DNA of 64,000 bases from Caulobacter vibrioides (GCF_002310375.3 NZ_CP023315.3:558001-622000); one strand, 5' to 3'; positions 41,844 through 52,957 are shown, counted from the stretch's first letter. Translations and numbers: made by a program. Notes: generated by a model from the sequence alone, not told the origin.

Positions 41844-41966
41844 CCTGCTTCGCTCGTCTTCAATCGATGATGCGCAGGGTCGGGTAAAGTTTACGTTGCG
41901 GCATAACGCCTCGGCGTGTGTCCTGATCCAAGCCAATCAAGACGTGAAAAAGGGGAGAGCAGGACG

Positions 41967-43193
41967 TTGAGCACGCCAGAAGCCGTAGGACTGTCGTCGG
42001 AGCGCCTGAAGCGCATCGATAGCTTCATCCAGGCCAAGTACATCGACTCGGGAAAACTGCCCTGCGCCCTGACCCAAGTCTGGCGGCGCGGGCAGCTGGC
42101 CTACACTTCGGTGTTGGGCAGCGCCGATCTCGAACGCGGCAAACCCCTCAAGGCTGATAGCCTGTTCCGCATCTATTCGATGACCAAACCCGTCACCAGC
42201 GTCGCCTTCATGATGCTGGTCGAGGAGGGTTTGGTCTCGCTCGACGATCCTGTGCACCGCTTCATCCCAGCCTGGCGGGATCTGGGCGTCTTCCAGGCCG
42301 GCGTCGCAGGCGCCTTCCAGACGACGCGGACCAAGGAGCCCATGCGCACCATCGACCTGCTGCGCCATACCTCGGGCCTGACCTACGGCTTCCAGCAGCG
42401 GACCAATGTCGATGCGGCCTATCGCAAGTTGAAGCTGGATGGCGTGGACAGCGAAGGCGGACTGAAGACCTTCGTCGAGACGCTGGGCACGGTGCCGCTG
42501 GAGTTCTCGCCCGGCGAGGCCTGGAACTACTCGGTTGCGACCGACGTGCTGGGCTATCTGGTCGAGGCGATCTCGGGCATGCCGTTCGACGTGTTCCTGA
42601 AGACCCGGATCTTCGACCCGCTGAAGATGGTCGACACCGGCTTCTTCGTGCCGGAAGGCCAGCGCGAGCGCTTCACCGCCTGTTACGCCCTGACGCCGTC
42701 GGGCAAGGTTGTGCTGCAGGACGATCCCGAGAAGAGCCGGTACCTGTCCGACCCGTCGGTGAAGTCCGGCGGTGGCGGCTTGGTCTCGACCGCCGACGAC
42801 TACATGCGCTTCTGCCGCATGCTGCTGAACGGCGGTGAACTGGACGGCGTGCGCCTGCTCAGCCCCAAGACGATCAAGCTGATGACGATGAACCACCTGC
42901 CGGGTGGTCAGGAGCTGGTTCAGGCGTCCAAGTCGCTGTTCAGCGAAGCCGTGTTCGAGGGGCTGGGCTTTGGCTTGGGCTTTGCGATGACCATCGACCA
43001 GGCCAGGACCAAGAACTTGGGCTCCCATGGCGAGTACTTCTGGGGCGGCATGGCCTCGACCGCGTTCTGGATCGATCCGGTCGAAGACCTCGCGGTGGTG
43101 TTCATGACACAGCTGATGCCGTCGACGTCGTACCCGATCCGTCGCGAGCTGCGCACGCTCGTCTATTCGAGCTTCACCGAGGCGGCGGGGTAG
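41967..43193 (+). CDS. Serine hydrolase of the beta-lactamase class C/esterase family
   Basis: A 408-residue penicillin-binding-fold hydrolase. The catalytic Ser and Lys are in IYSMTKPVTS (SxxK), and the Tyr of the second motif is in WNYSVATDVLGYLVE, the variant common in EstB-like esterases rather than true AmpC beta-lactamases. A later HGEYFWGG replaces the KTG triad as in those esterases. There is no signal peptide, so it is probably cytoplasmic, which also argues against antibiotic hydrolysis. The start is probably TTG at 41967 because the conserved N-terminus begins there and a purine-rich GGGGAGAGCAGGA precedes it; an upstream in-frame ATG lies in less conserved sequence. Confidence 0.85.
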   Translation: MSTPEAVGLSSERLKRIDSFIQAKYIDSGKLPCALTQVWRRGQLAYTSVLGSADLERGKPLKADSLFRIYSMTKPVTSVAFMMLVEEGLVSLDDPVHRFIPAWRDLGVFQAGVAGAFQTTRTKEPMRTIDLLRHTSGLTYGFQQRTNVDAAYRKLKLDGVDSEGGLKTFVETLGTVPLEFSPGEAWNYSVATDVLGYLVEAISGMPFDVFLKTRIFDPLKMVDTGFFVPEGQRERFTACYALTPSGKVVLQDDPEKSRYLSDPSVKSGGGGLVSTADDYMRFCRMLLNGGELDGVRLLSPKTIKLMTMNHLPGGQELVQASKSLFSEAVFEGLGFGLGFAMTIDQARTKNLGSHGEYFWGGMASTAFWIDPVEDLAVVFMTQLMPSTSYPIRRELRTLVYSSFTEAAG

Positions 43194-43618
43194 GGGGGCG
43201 CTTAACCCCATCAAGAAAACGGCGCGGGAGAGCCTCCCGCGCCGAGTTGCGCTTTACCAAAGTCCGACGCATTGCGAGCAATACGTCACGCTCGCGAAAT
43301 CCACCGACTTCGAAACGTCAGGACGCGTGCAAGGCGCGTCCAAAGCCCATGAATTTCCGCGAACGCCCTCCCCGGCGCGGATCATTCTCTCTGGATTTCA
43401 GACGGGTGCGGCGCCGGTCAGCCCCCCGGCGGCGCCTCCGAACCCACGGATGATCTCGGCCGAACTTCTGGTTTCGAATTTGTAGTATGGATTTCGGGCC
43501 GTCAACTGGGGGCGCTCGTTAATTGGGCGCCGTCAGGGAGGTCTGGACATCGGCGGCGGAGCATGCACGCTGCTGTCAAACAACCGTTCAAACTAAGAAA
43601 ACAAGGGTGGAAGCCGCC
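43194..43618. other. Intergenic region before the fatty-acid oxidation gene
   Basis: 425 bases. A hairpin GGCGCGGGA / TCCCGCGCC at 43221-43243 follows the hydrolase gene and may terminate it, though without a T-run. Another, GGACGCG / CGCGTCC, lies near 43322-43342. I see no gene and no clear promoter. Confidence 0.55.
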
Positions 43619-45697
<2,079 letters not shown>

Positions 45698-45703
45698 CGC
45701 CAA

Positions 45704-45820
45704 TCCCCTCCCCTTGATGGGGAGGGGTAGGGGTGGGGTGACGCGGCGGCTAAGGCCGCGCCCCCACGTCCGACGGTGTCACCCCCATCCCCAACCCTTC
45801 CCCCATCCAAGGGGGAAGGG
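45704..45820. repeat. G-rich palindromic repeat between the FadB-like gene and the acyl-CoA synthetase
   Basis: The left half begins CCCCTCCCCTTGATGGGGAG followed by GGGTAGGGGTGGGGTGAC, and the right half GTGTCACCCCCATCCCCAAC ends CCATCCAAGGGGGAAGGG. The halves are inverted copies. It is a relative of the imuB, dnaE2 and rpoBC repeats with a diverged sequence. Confidence 0.75.
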
Positions 45821-45841
45821 CGCTTCCGTGAGGCGTTTACC

Positions 45842-47398
45842 ATGTCCACCCTCGCCGCCATGATCGCCGCCGACTACGGGACCATCGGTGACGTCCTGCG
45901 CGAGCGGGCCCGGGAAAATCCCGATCGTCTGGCGGTGGTCATGGAGACGGGCGAGGCCGTCACCTACGCCCAGTTCGACGGGCTGGTCGACCGGGTGGCC
46001 GCCGCCCTTCAACGCGATGGCGTCAAGCCCGGCGAAGCGGTGGCGGTCTGCGCCCTGTCGTCCATTCCCTACGCGGCGCTGTTCCTGGGCGCCCTGCGAG
46101 CCGGCGTCGCGGTGGCCCCGATCGCGCCGTCGTCGACGCCGGACTCCATCGCCGTGATGGTCGCCGACTGCGGCGCCAAGCTGTTCTTTCTGGACGCTGG
46201 CGTCGCTGAGGCCCAGAAGCCTGCGCCGGTTCCCGTTCGCCAGATCGCGCTCGATGGCTCCGCCGCCGGCGAGGCCTTCGACGCCTGGCTGGCCCCCGAG
46301 GGCGTCACGCCCGCGCCGGTCGAGATCGGCCCCAAGCACCCGTTCAACATCATCTATTCCAGCGGCACGACCGGCACGCCCAAGGGCATCATCCAGTCGC
46401 ACGGTATGCGCTGGAAGCACATCTTCGTGGGCGACGCGATCGGCTATGGCCACGCGCCGGTCAGCCTGTTGTCGACGCCGCTCTATTCGAACACCACGCT
46501 GGTTTGCTTCTTCCCGACCCTGGCGGGCGGCGGGACCGTGGTGCTGATGAAGAAGTTCGACGTGGGGCGTTATCTGGCGTTGGCCGCCCAGCATCGCATC
46601 ACCCACACCATGCTGGTGCCGGTGCAGTACCGCCGGCTGATGGAGCACCCGGATTTCGACGCTTACGACCTCTCATCCACGCGGATGAAGTTCTGCACCA
46701 GCGCCCCGTTCGCCGCCGAACTCAAGGCCCAGGTTCTCAAGCGCTGGCCCGGCGGCCTGGTCGAGTACTTCGGCATGACCGAAGGCGGCGGCACCTGCAT
46801 CCTCATGGCGCATGAGCACCCCGACAAGCTGCACACGGTCGGGCGTCCGGCGCCGGGTCACGACATTCGGCTGATCGACGAGGACGGCCAGCAGGTCGGC
46901 CCCGGCGTCGTCGGCGAGATTGTCGGTCGTTCGGCCAGCATGATGAACGGCTACCATGGCCGCCCGGACAAGACCGCCGAGGCGACCTGGATCTCGCCCG
47001 AGGGCTGGACCTTCATCCGCACCGGCGATGTCGGCCGCTTCGACGAAGAGGGCTTCCTCACCCTGATGGACCGCAAGAAGGACATGATCATCAGCGGTGG
47101 GTTCAATATCTACCCGTCTGACCTGGAGGCCGTGCTGGTCCAGCATCCGGCGGTGGTCGAGGCCGCCGTGGTCGGCGTACCGTCCGACGCTTGGGGCGAG
47201 ACGCCGGTGGCCTTCGTGGCGCTGAAGACAGGGCAGGTCGCCGAGGCCGACGCCATCAAGACCTTCGTCAATGGCCAGGTCGGCAAGACCCAGAGACTCG
47301 CCGAGGTCGTCGTCGTGGACAGTTTGCCGCGCAGCCATATTGGTAAGGTCCTGAAGCGCGAACTGCGCGACTCATGGCAGAAGTCGCCTACTGAGTAG
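45842..47398 (+). CDS. Acyl-CoA synthetase (AMP-dependent ligase)
   Basis: A 518-residue class I adenylate-forming enzyme that activates a carboxylic acid with ATP and CoA. The P-loop motif is IIYSSGTTGTPKG, the second core motif YFGMTEGGG, the hinge region DRKKDMIISGGFNIYP, and the catalytic C-terminal lysine is in SHIGKVLKREL. Its place after the beta-oxidation gene suggests a fatty or short/medium-chain acid as substrate, but the sequence does not fix chain length. The ATG at 45842 has GAGG 8 bases upstream; an earlier in-frame ATG would translate the repeat and is unlikely. Confidence 0.9.
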   Translation: MSTLAAMIAADYGTIGDVLRERARENPDRLAVVMETGEAVTYAQFDGLVDRVAAALQRDGVKPGEAVAVCALSSIPYAALFLGALRAGVAVAPIAPSSTPDSIAVMVADCGAKLFFLDAGVAEAQKPAPVPVRQIALDGSAAGEAFDAWLAPEGVTPAPVEIGPKHPFNIIYSSGTTGTPKGIIQSHGMRWKHIFVGDAIGYGHAPVSLLSTPLYSNTTLVCFFPTLAGGGTVVLMKKFDVGRYLALAAQHRITHTMLVPVQYRRLMEHPDFDAYDLSSTRMKFCTSAPFAAELKAQVLKRWPGGLVEYFGMTEGGGTCILMAHEHPDKLHTVGRPAPGHDIRLIDEDGQQVGPGVVGEIVGRSASMMNGYHGRPDKTAEATWISPEGWTFIRTGDVGRFDEEGFLTLMDRKKDMIISGGFNIYPSDLEAVLVQHPAVVEAAVVGVPSDAWGETPVAFVALKTGQVAEADAIKTFVNGQVGKTQRLAEVVVVDSLPRSHIGKVLKRELRDSWQKSPTE

Positions 47399-47525
47399 CG
47401 TCATGCGGCGTTTTTTGCCGCGACCGCGCGCCGCATTAGGGCGAGCGGAATCGATGAATACGGTTGCTTAACCATATGGTGCGGCCATCAGGTCGCCCGG
47501 TTCGTCGTGGATTGCGTTCAAGCTC

Positions 47526-48524
47526 ATGCGCCCGAAGCCCGTCGCCGCTCCGATCAATGCTCTCGCCGACCTGGCGCGCGAGGCGAAAAGCCTTACCCGC
47601 GCGTCAGGCGCACCGATTGACTTCGACGCTGTCGCCAAGGCGCTCAGCGCCGCCGGTCACCCCTCGGATCTCGAACAGCGCCTGGCCGCGCGTTTCGCCC
47701 GCCCCGTCGCCGCCCGGGCTTTCGCCGCGCGGATCGAGGCCACCGCCGCGAGCTTGAAGGCCTTGGGCGTTCGTGAGGGCGGCGTCTGCGTCGTCTCGGC
47801 CCTGGCCGATTCGGAGACCCTCGCCGGCGTCGCCGCCGCCGGCCTCAAGGCCTGGTTGGTCGATGTCGACCCCTTCAGCGCCATGTTCGACACCGACCAC
47901 CTGCGCGAGCGCCTGCCCGAAGCGCCGGGGCCGCTGGAAGCCATCCTGCCCGCCGCCGCCCACGGTCGCGCGCCCGACATGCGCGCCTGGGCCGCGTTCC
48001 GCAACGAGACGGGCCTGCCCATTCTCGTCGACGCTCACGGCGCCTTCGACGTGATCATCGAAGCGCCCGTGCCCGTGCTGGTGGGCCTGCCCAGCGGTCA
48101 AGGCGTGTTCCTGGCCTGCGAGAACGCCATCCCTGTCAACGCCGTCGAGGCCGCGCCCTTCGCGGGCGACGACGGCCTCGCCGCCTGGCCCGGCCTGCGC
48201 CAGCGTCTTTGCGGCACGGCCCAACAGCTGCGCGTTCTGCTGCTCGACAGCGGCGTGGGTTTTCAGCCCGGCTGGGGCATGAGCTGGATCTCGCCGGTGT
48301 GCGCTTTGAGCTTGCCGACCGACGACGCCGGCGCAGTGGCCTGGAGGCTTCAGGCGGCGGGTGTGCCGGCGAGCTGTTCGGTCCGCGATCGCACGCTCGC
48401 CGCCGACGAAACGCCCAACGCCGATCACCTGGCCGCCTCGACCGTGGTGGTGACCCTGGATCCGAACCTCGACATCGAAGCGCTGGACCGCCTCTGCGGC
48501 GCCCTACGCGACGCGGTGGCCTGA
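47526..48524 (+). CDS. Degenerate DegT/DnrJ/EryC1-type aminotransferase homologue lacking the PLP lysine
   Basis: A 332-residue protein whose middle follows the sugar-aminotransferase fold: LKALGVREGGVCVVSALAD, AWLVDVDPFSAMFDTDHLRE, EAILPAAAHGRAPDMRAWAA and LPILVDAHGAFDV align with the usual substrate and cofactor strands, and Asp169 occupies the PLP-ring position. The catalytic lysine should fall near residues 186-192, but that segment reads VGLPSGQ. No lysine occurs anywhere after residue 108, so the usual Schiff base is impossible. It may be a binding or structural relative rather than an enzyme. The ATG at 47526 lacks a strong ribosome-binding site. The next gene follows after 50 bases. 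Confidence 0.72.
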   Translation: MRPKPVAAPINALADLAREAKSLTRASGAPIDFDAVAKALSAAGHPSDLEQRLAARFARPVAARAFAARIEATAASLKALGVREGGVCVVSALADSETLAGVAAAGLKAWLVDVDPFSAMFDTDHLRERLPEAPGPLEAILPAAAHGRAPDMRAWAAFRNETGLPILVDAHGAFDVIIEAPVPVLVGLPSGQGVFLACENAIPVNAVEAAPFAGDDGLAAWPGLRQRLCGTAQQLRVLLLDSGVGFQPGWGMSWISPVCALSLPTDDAGAVAWRLQAAGVPASCSVRDRTLAADETPNADHLAASTVVVTLDPNLDIEALDRLCGALRDAVA

Positions 48525-48574
48525 GCGGCGAACTTGGCCTAAGCATCGGCCGTCGTCTCAAGCCGAAGGTTCCG

Positions 48575-49075
48575 ATGGCCGAAAAACTCGAATGCGCCAC
48601 GTGCGGCCGGCGGCATGAGGCCCTAACCCGCGACTGGGGCTTTTCCCTGCCGGACGAGGTCTTCGCCCTGCCCGAGGCCGAACTGGGCGCGGAGGTCCGC
48701 TATGACGACGACCTTTGCCAGTGGGGCGAGCGCCACTTCATCCGCTGCATCCTTCCGGTCCCGCTGAAGGGCGAAGACGACTACTTTGGCTGGGGCGCCT
48801 GGGCCGAGGTCGAGGCCGATGTCTTCCAGCGCTATCTCGACCTCTACGAGGAGGATGGCCGCGAGGAGCCGCCGCATCCGGCGAAACTGGCCAACAAGCT
48901 TGCGCCCTATCCCGGCACGACCCTGGGCACGCGGCTACTGATCCAGTTCCAGACCCCGGACGAGCGACCGACTCTGGTTCTGCTGGAAGGCGACAAAAGC
49001 CGCCTGGCGCAGGAGCAGCGCGACGGGATCGACGCCGCGCGGCATCACGAGATCCTGGCGGGGCTGGAGGGATAG
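48575..49075 (+). CDS. DUF2199 domain-containing protein
   Basis: A 166-residue soluble protein beginning MAEKLECATCGRRHEALTRD, the CxxCxxxH start of DUF2199 proteins, followed by GWGAWAEVEADVFQRYLDLY, another typical stretch. The Cys-Cys-His cluster could bind zinc. The function of the family is unknown. AAGG 5 bases before the ATG supports this start; the frame is open further upstream, but it overlaps the previous gene. It is probably cotranscribed with the degenerate aminotransferase gene. Confidence 0.82.
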   Translation: MAEKLECATCGRRHEALTRDWGFSLPDEVFALPEAELGAEVRYDDDLCQWGERHFIRCILPVPLKGEDDYFGWGAWAEVEADVFQRYLDLYEEDGREEPPHPAKLANKLAPYPGTTLGTRLLIQFQTPDERPTLVLLEGDKSRLAQEQRDGIDAARHHEILAGLEG

Positions 49076-49083
49076 GGACGGGC

Positions 49084-49479
49084 TTAAGCGGCGTCGATCA
49101 GCTGCTTGGCGGCGCGCGCCAGAAGACCTGAACGCGTATAGCCATGGGTTTCGGCGAAGGCGTCGATTTCGCGCAGCGTGGTCTCGGGCAAGGTGATGTT
49201 GACCCGCACCGTCCGGGGCTGGGCGGTCTTCAGCGGCACAAGGATCACCACGCCGTCGCGGTTGCCGGGGTTGGCCATGACCTCGTCCAGGGCTGACGGC
49301 GCCGGCAGGGCTTCGCCATCCTCGATCATGCCCTCGACATGCAGCGCCAGAGCCTCCTCGGCGTTGGCGCGGGCTTCTTCAAGCGTCTCGCCGACGCTGA
49401 TGCAGCCCGGCAAGTCGGGAAAGGACACACCGAAGGCGCTCTCGGCGTCCTTGTGGATCAGGGCGATATAGTCGGCCAT
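49084..49479 (-). CDS. hicB: HicB family antitoxin
   Basis: A 131-residue HicB with the two-domain plan of the family: a degenerate RNase-H-like fold (YIALIHKDAESAFGVSFPDL and GCISVGETLEEARANAEEAL) and a C-terminal ribbon-helix-helix DNA-binding domain (VRVNITLPETTLREIDAFAE, then TRSGLLARAAKQL). HicB neutralises HicA and represses the operon. It follows hicA after 4 bases. Confidence 0.9.
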   Translation of the reverse strand: MADYIALIHKDAESAFGVSFPDLPGCISVGETLEEARANAEEALALHVEGMIEDGEALPAPSALDEVMANPGNRDGVVILVPLKTAQPRTVRVNITLPETTLREIDAFAETHGYTRSGLLARAAKQLIDAA

Positions 49480-49483
49480 CGCT

Positions 49484-49672
49484 CTACCTCAGTTTCAGGT
49501 CTGCCTGACGCTCGATCGAGCGCAGCGTTCCCAGCGGCAAGTCGCGCTTGGGGTGCGGCACGGTCACGCGTCCGGACTTGGTCGGGTGCTTGAATTGCGC
49601 GTGAGAGCCGCGCCGTGCGACTTCGACCCAGCCATCGGCTTCCAGCGCCGCGATCACCTCACGACTGTTCAT
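49484..49672 (-). CDS. hicA: HicA family mRNA interferase toxin
   Basis: A 62-residue toxin with the double-stranded-RNA-binding-like fold of HicA. MNSREVIAALEADGWVEVAR is the first helix and strand, and GSHAQFKHPTKSGRVTVPHP carries the catalytic histidine in the GSH motif. HicA cleaves mRNA when freed from HicB. The ATG at 49672 matches the family N-terminus; a longer frame would have an unrelated Arg-rich extension. Promoter elements lie so close that the transcript may begin at the start codon. Confidence 0.88.
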   Translation of the reverse strand: MNSREVIAALEADGWVEVARRGSHAQFKHPTKSGRVTVPHPKRDLPLGTLRSIERQADLKLR

Positions 49673-49677
49673 GGTGT

Positions 49678-49708
49678 GTATTAGTGCGCATAAATGGCGA
49701 GGGGTCAA
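49678..49708 (-). promoter_or_regulatory. Probable hicAB promoter
   Basis: Read on the minus strand, TTGACC (49703-49708) and TAATAC (49678-49683) are separated by 19 bases, slightly long. Only 5 bases separate TAATAC from the hicA ATG, so transcription should start at or next to the start codon, and there is no room for a ribosome-binding site. Confidence 0.5.
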
Positions 49709-49725
49709 GGTAGGCGCTCGCCGCC

Positions 49726-50694
49726 CTAAAGCCACCCCGCCTTCTTGAACCGCCGGTACAGCAGCCCGCAGACCACGACGATCCCGCCGATCACGGCCGG
49801 ATAGCCATAGGCCCACTTCAGCTCGGGCATGTGCTCGAAGTTCATGCCGTAGATCCCGGCGATCGCGGTGGGCACCGCCAGGATCGCGGCCCAGGCGGCC
49901 AGCTGGCGGGTGATCACCCCTTGGCGCTGCTGCTCCAGGAGGCTGGCGATTTCGAACACCGAGGTCAGGACCTCGCGCAGGCCGTCGACCAGGATCTCGG
50001 TGCGCTGCACGTGGTCATGGACATCGCGGAAGTACATCCGCACCTCGCTGTCGATACAGGGCAGGTCGTGATGTTCCAGGGCGCCGGCCACCTGGGCCAT
50101 CGGGCCCAGCATCTTCTTGAACTTCATCAGCGCGCGGCGCAGGGCGAAGATACGGGTGATCTCGGCGCGGCTCAGGAAGGCGTCCAGCGCCCGCTGTTCG
50201 ATCCCCTGCAGCTCTTCCTCGATCTGGTCGACGATCGGCATGTAGCCGTCGACGATGAAGTCCAGCACCGCGTGCAGCACGTAGTCGACGCCATGGGCGA
50301 GCAGGCCCGGCGTCGCCTCCAGCTGGGCGCGTAGTTCGGTGTGGGCGCGGGCGCTGCCATGGCGCACGGTGATCAGGTGCTGGCGCCCGACAAAGAAGTC
50401 GGTCTGGCCGTAGGCGATGCGGTCGCCTTCCAGATGCGCCGTCTTGGCCACCACGAACAGCTGGTCGCCATAGATCTCGACCTTGGGGGTCTGGCGGGCG
50501 GTCAGGGCGTCCTCGATCGCCAGCGGATGCAGCCCAAAGACGCGGCCGAGGACCTGCATTTCATCTGGCGTAGGCTCGACCATGCCGATCCAGACGAACT
50601 CGCCGGGACGCGGCGTCAGCGCCTCGGGCTCGGCGAGATCCAGCGCGCGGACAGATTGTCCGGCCTTGTAGGCGGTGGCGGCGATGACGGGCAT
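49726..50694 (-). CDS. corA: CorA-type magnesium/cobalt transporter
   Basis: A 322-residue CorA relative. It has a large cytoplasmic N-terminal domain rich in charged helices, two C-terminal membrane helices and the signature GMN (residues 283-285) in IYGMNFEHMPELKWAYGYP at the channel's outer loop, followed by the second helix and a basic tail RRFKKAGWL. CorA proteins work as pentameric channels for divalent cations; whether this one prefers magnesium, cobalt or zinc is unclear. It lies 10 bases downstream of the deaminase gene and probably shares its transcript. Confidence 0.9.
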   Translation of the reverse strand: MPVIAATAYKAGQSVRALDLAEPEALTPRPGEFVWIGMVEPTPDEMQVLGRVFGLHPLAIEDALTARQTPKVEIYGDQLFVVAKTAHLEGDRIAYGQTDFFVGRQHLITVRHGSARAHTELRAQLEATPGLLAHGVDYVLHAVLDFIVDGYMPIVDQIEEELQGIEQRALDAFLSRAEITRIFALRRALMKFKKMLGPMAQVAGALEHHDLPCIDSEVRMYFRDVHDHVQRTEILVDGLREVLTSVFEIASLLEQQRQGVITRQLAAWAAILAVPTAIAGIYGMNFEHMPELKWAYGYPAVIGGIVVVCGLLYRRFKKAGWL

Positions 50695-50704
50695 GGCCGG
50701 CGGC

Positions 50705-51739
50705 TCAGTGAGCCGCCGCGTAGGCCTCGACCCCCGCGATCCGCTCGGCCTTTTCGCCCTCGCTCAGGAACGAGCCTGCGAAGCTGTTCTTGGCCAGGGT
50801 GACGATGTCGTCGCGGGTCAGGCCCACGGCGCCGGCGGTGGCCAGATAGTTCTCGAGCAGATAGCCGCCGAAATAGGCCGGATCGTCGGAGTTGACGGTC
50901 GCCTTCAGGCCTAGGTCCAGCATGCGCTTGAGCGGATGGACGTCCAGGCTGGGCACGCCGCACAGCTTCAGGTTCGACAGCGGGCAGACGGTCAGGGTGA
51001 TGCCGTCCTTGACCAGGCGCGCGGTCAGGGCCTCGTCTTCCAGCGCGCGGTTGCCGTGGTCGATGCGGTCGACTTTCACGAGGTCGATGGCTTCCCAGAC
51101 ATAGGCCGGGGGGCCTTCCTCGCCGGCGTGGGCGACGACCTTCAGGCCCCGGTCCCGCGAGGCCTGGAGAACGCGGGCGAACTTGGCCGGCGGGTGGCCG
51201 ACCTCGGAGCTGTCCAGGCCCACGCCCGCCAGCTTGGCGAGCCAGGGCTTGGCCTGTTCCAGCGTCTCGAACGCGGCCTCTTCCGACAGGTGACGCAGGA
51301 AGCACAGGATCAGCTTGGACGTGACGCCCAGCGTCTTCTCGGCCTCGTCCATGCCGGCCAGCAGGCCGTTCATCACCGTGTCGAAGGCGATCCCGCGATC
51401 GGTGTGGGTCTGAGGGTCGAAGAAGATCTCGGCGTGGGTCCCACCGTCGGCCGCCAGACGCTGGAAGTAGGCGAGCGCCAGGTCCTTGAAGTCGGCTTCG
51501 GTGATCAGCACGCCCGCGCCCTGGTAATAGATGTCCAGGAAGTCCTGCAGGTTCGAGAAGTCGTAGGCCGCCCTGATTTCCTCGACTGAGGCGAAGGGCA
51601 GGGTGATCCCGTTCCGCTTGGCCAGCGCGAACATCAGCTCGGGCTCGAGGCTGCCCTCGATATGCATGTGCAGTTCGGCCTTGGGCAGGCCCCTGACAAA
51701 CTCGGCGAAGGCGATCGGGGCAAGGGAAGCGTCGGTCAT
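50705..51739 (-). CDS. Adenine deaminase (adenosine deaminase-like, type 2)
   Basis: A 344-residue TIM-barrel metallohydrolase. LPKAELHMHIEGSLEPELMF supplies the first two zinc-binding histidines, VVAHAGEEGPP the third with the catalytic Glu, and NSDDPAYFGG the metal-binding Asp. AEIFFDPQTHTDRGI marks the adenine-deaminase (fungal Aah1-like) branch rather than true adenosine deaminase. It would convert adenine to hypoxanthine for purine salvage. A hairpin GGCGGCT / AGCCGCC (50699-50717) covers its stop codon and may adjust expression of corA. Confidence 0.85.
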   Translation of the reverse strand: MTDASLAPIAFAEFVRGLPKAELHMHIEGSLEPELMFALAKRNGITLPFASVEEIRAAYDFSNLQDFLDIYYQGAGVLITEADFKDLALAYFQRLAADGGTHAEIFFDPQTHTDRGIAFDTVMNGLLAGMDEAEKTLGVTSKLILCFLRHLSEEAAFETLEQAKPWLAKLAGVGLDSSEVGHPPAKFARVLQASRDRGLKVVAHAGEEGPPAYVWEAIDLVKVDRIDHGNRALEDEALTARLVKDGITLTVCPLSNLKLCGVPSLDVHPLKRMLDLGLKATVNSDDPAYFGGYLLENYLATAGAVGLTRDDIVTLAKNSFAGSFLSEGEKAERIAGVEAYAAAH

Positions 51740-51937
51740 GGGGGAGTTATGGGCGCGCCAGCGATGGGGTCAAGCACGGGCCTGGCCTGTGCGAAGGCTT
51801 GTCGTCAGATGACCTGTCGTGGACCAAACCAGACCGTGCGCTCTTGGGGGATTTACAGTCCACCGCCCGTGGTCTCCATTGGGACGGCCAGCGACCGACG
51901 TTATCCCATCGCCTGGTGATGATCCAAGCGAGGGCCG

Positions 51938-52957
51938 ATGCGCCGAATGTCCGTGACGATGCTTGTGGCTGGTTTTCTGGCCTTCGCGGCGCCCGCGTGG
52001 GCGAGTGATCCGATCATCGACATGCACCTGCACGCCTCGGCCGCCGACGAGCAGGGGCCGCCGCCGCTGGCCATGTGCGCGCCGATCAATCCGATGCCGA
52101 CCTGGGATCAGCGCCAGCCGTGGACCACCGGTCTGATCGCCATGTTCAAGGCGCCCAAATGCGCCGATCCGATCTGGTCGCCGACCACAGACGACGAGAT
52201 CCGCGACAAGACCCTGGCGATCATGGCCAAGCGCAACATCATCGGTGTGGTCAGCGGACCCTATAAGCGGGTCATGGCCTGGCGGGCTCTGGCTCCTGAC
52301 CGGGTGCTGCCGGGGCTGATGCCGACCATGTCCGATCTCTCCAAACCCAAGGTGCTGATGGACGATTTCGGCAAGGCCAAGGCCGCCGGCCAGCTGGCGG
52401 TGATCGGCGAGCTTGGCTTCCAGTACGAGGGGATCGCGCCCAACGATCCGCGGCTGGACAACCTGTGGGCCGCCGCCGAGGCTGCGGACGTGCCCGTCGC
52501 GATTCATATCGGCCCCGGCCCGCCCGGCGTGGCCTATCTGCCGGGGGCCGGCTATCGCGCCCGGCTCAGCAGCCCGCTTCTGCTGGAGGACGTGCTGGTC
52601 AAGCATCCCAAGCTGCGGATCAACGTGATGCATGCGGGCTATCCGATGCTGGATGACACCCTGGCGCTGCTCTACGCCCATCCGCAGGTCTATGTGGACA
52701 CCGGCGTCATCGTCTATTCGCAGCCGCGCCCGGCCTTCTACCGCTACCTGCAGGCGCTGGTCGACGCGGGCTTTGGCGAGCGGGTGATGTTCGGCTCCGA
52801 CCAGATGGTCTGGCCCGAGACGATCGAGCGGTCGATCGCGGTGATCGACGAGGCGCCGTTCCTCTCCGCCCAGCAAAAGCGCGACATCCTCTACAACAAT
52901 GCGGCGCGGTTCTTGCGTCTGGACGACACGACGCGAGCCAAGCACGCGGCGATGTGA
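51938..52957 (+). CDS. Exported amidohydrolase-family protein
   Basis: A 339-residue Amidohydrolase_2-type TIM-barrel enzyme with a signal peptide (VTMLVAGFLAFAAPAWAS), so it is periplasmic. The metal-binding IIDMHLH follows directly, VAIHIGPGPPG and INVMHAGYPMLDD provide further histidines, and MFGSDQMVWPE the terminal Asp. Relatives of this fold hydrolyse or decarboxylate small acids or lactones; the substrate cannot be told from sequence. GAGGG precedes the ATG. The adenine deaminase gene is divergent from it. Confidence 0.85.
   Translation: MRRMSVTMLVAGFLAFAAPAWASDPIIDMHLHASAADEQGPPPLAMCAPINPMPTWDQRQPWTTGLIAMFKAPKCADPIWSPTTDDEIRDKTLAIMAKRNIIGVVSGPYKRVMAWRALAPDRVLPGLMPTMSDLSKPKVLMDDFGKAKAAGQLAVIGELGFQYEGIAPNDPRLDNLWAAAEAADVPVAIHIGPGPPGVAYLPGAGYRARLSSPLLLEDVLVKHPKLRINVMHAGYPMLDDTLALLYAHPQVYVDTGVIVYSQPRPAFYRYLQALVDAGFGERVMFGSDQMVWPETIERSIAVIDEAPFLSAQQKRDILYNNAARFLRLDDTTRAKHAAM

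Noticed and set aside
43380..43460. A possible cobalamin-type riboswitch upstream of the FadB-like gene
   Set aside because: GGCGCC-rich pairing is present, but no full B12-box or other conserved riboswitch core could be found.
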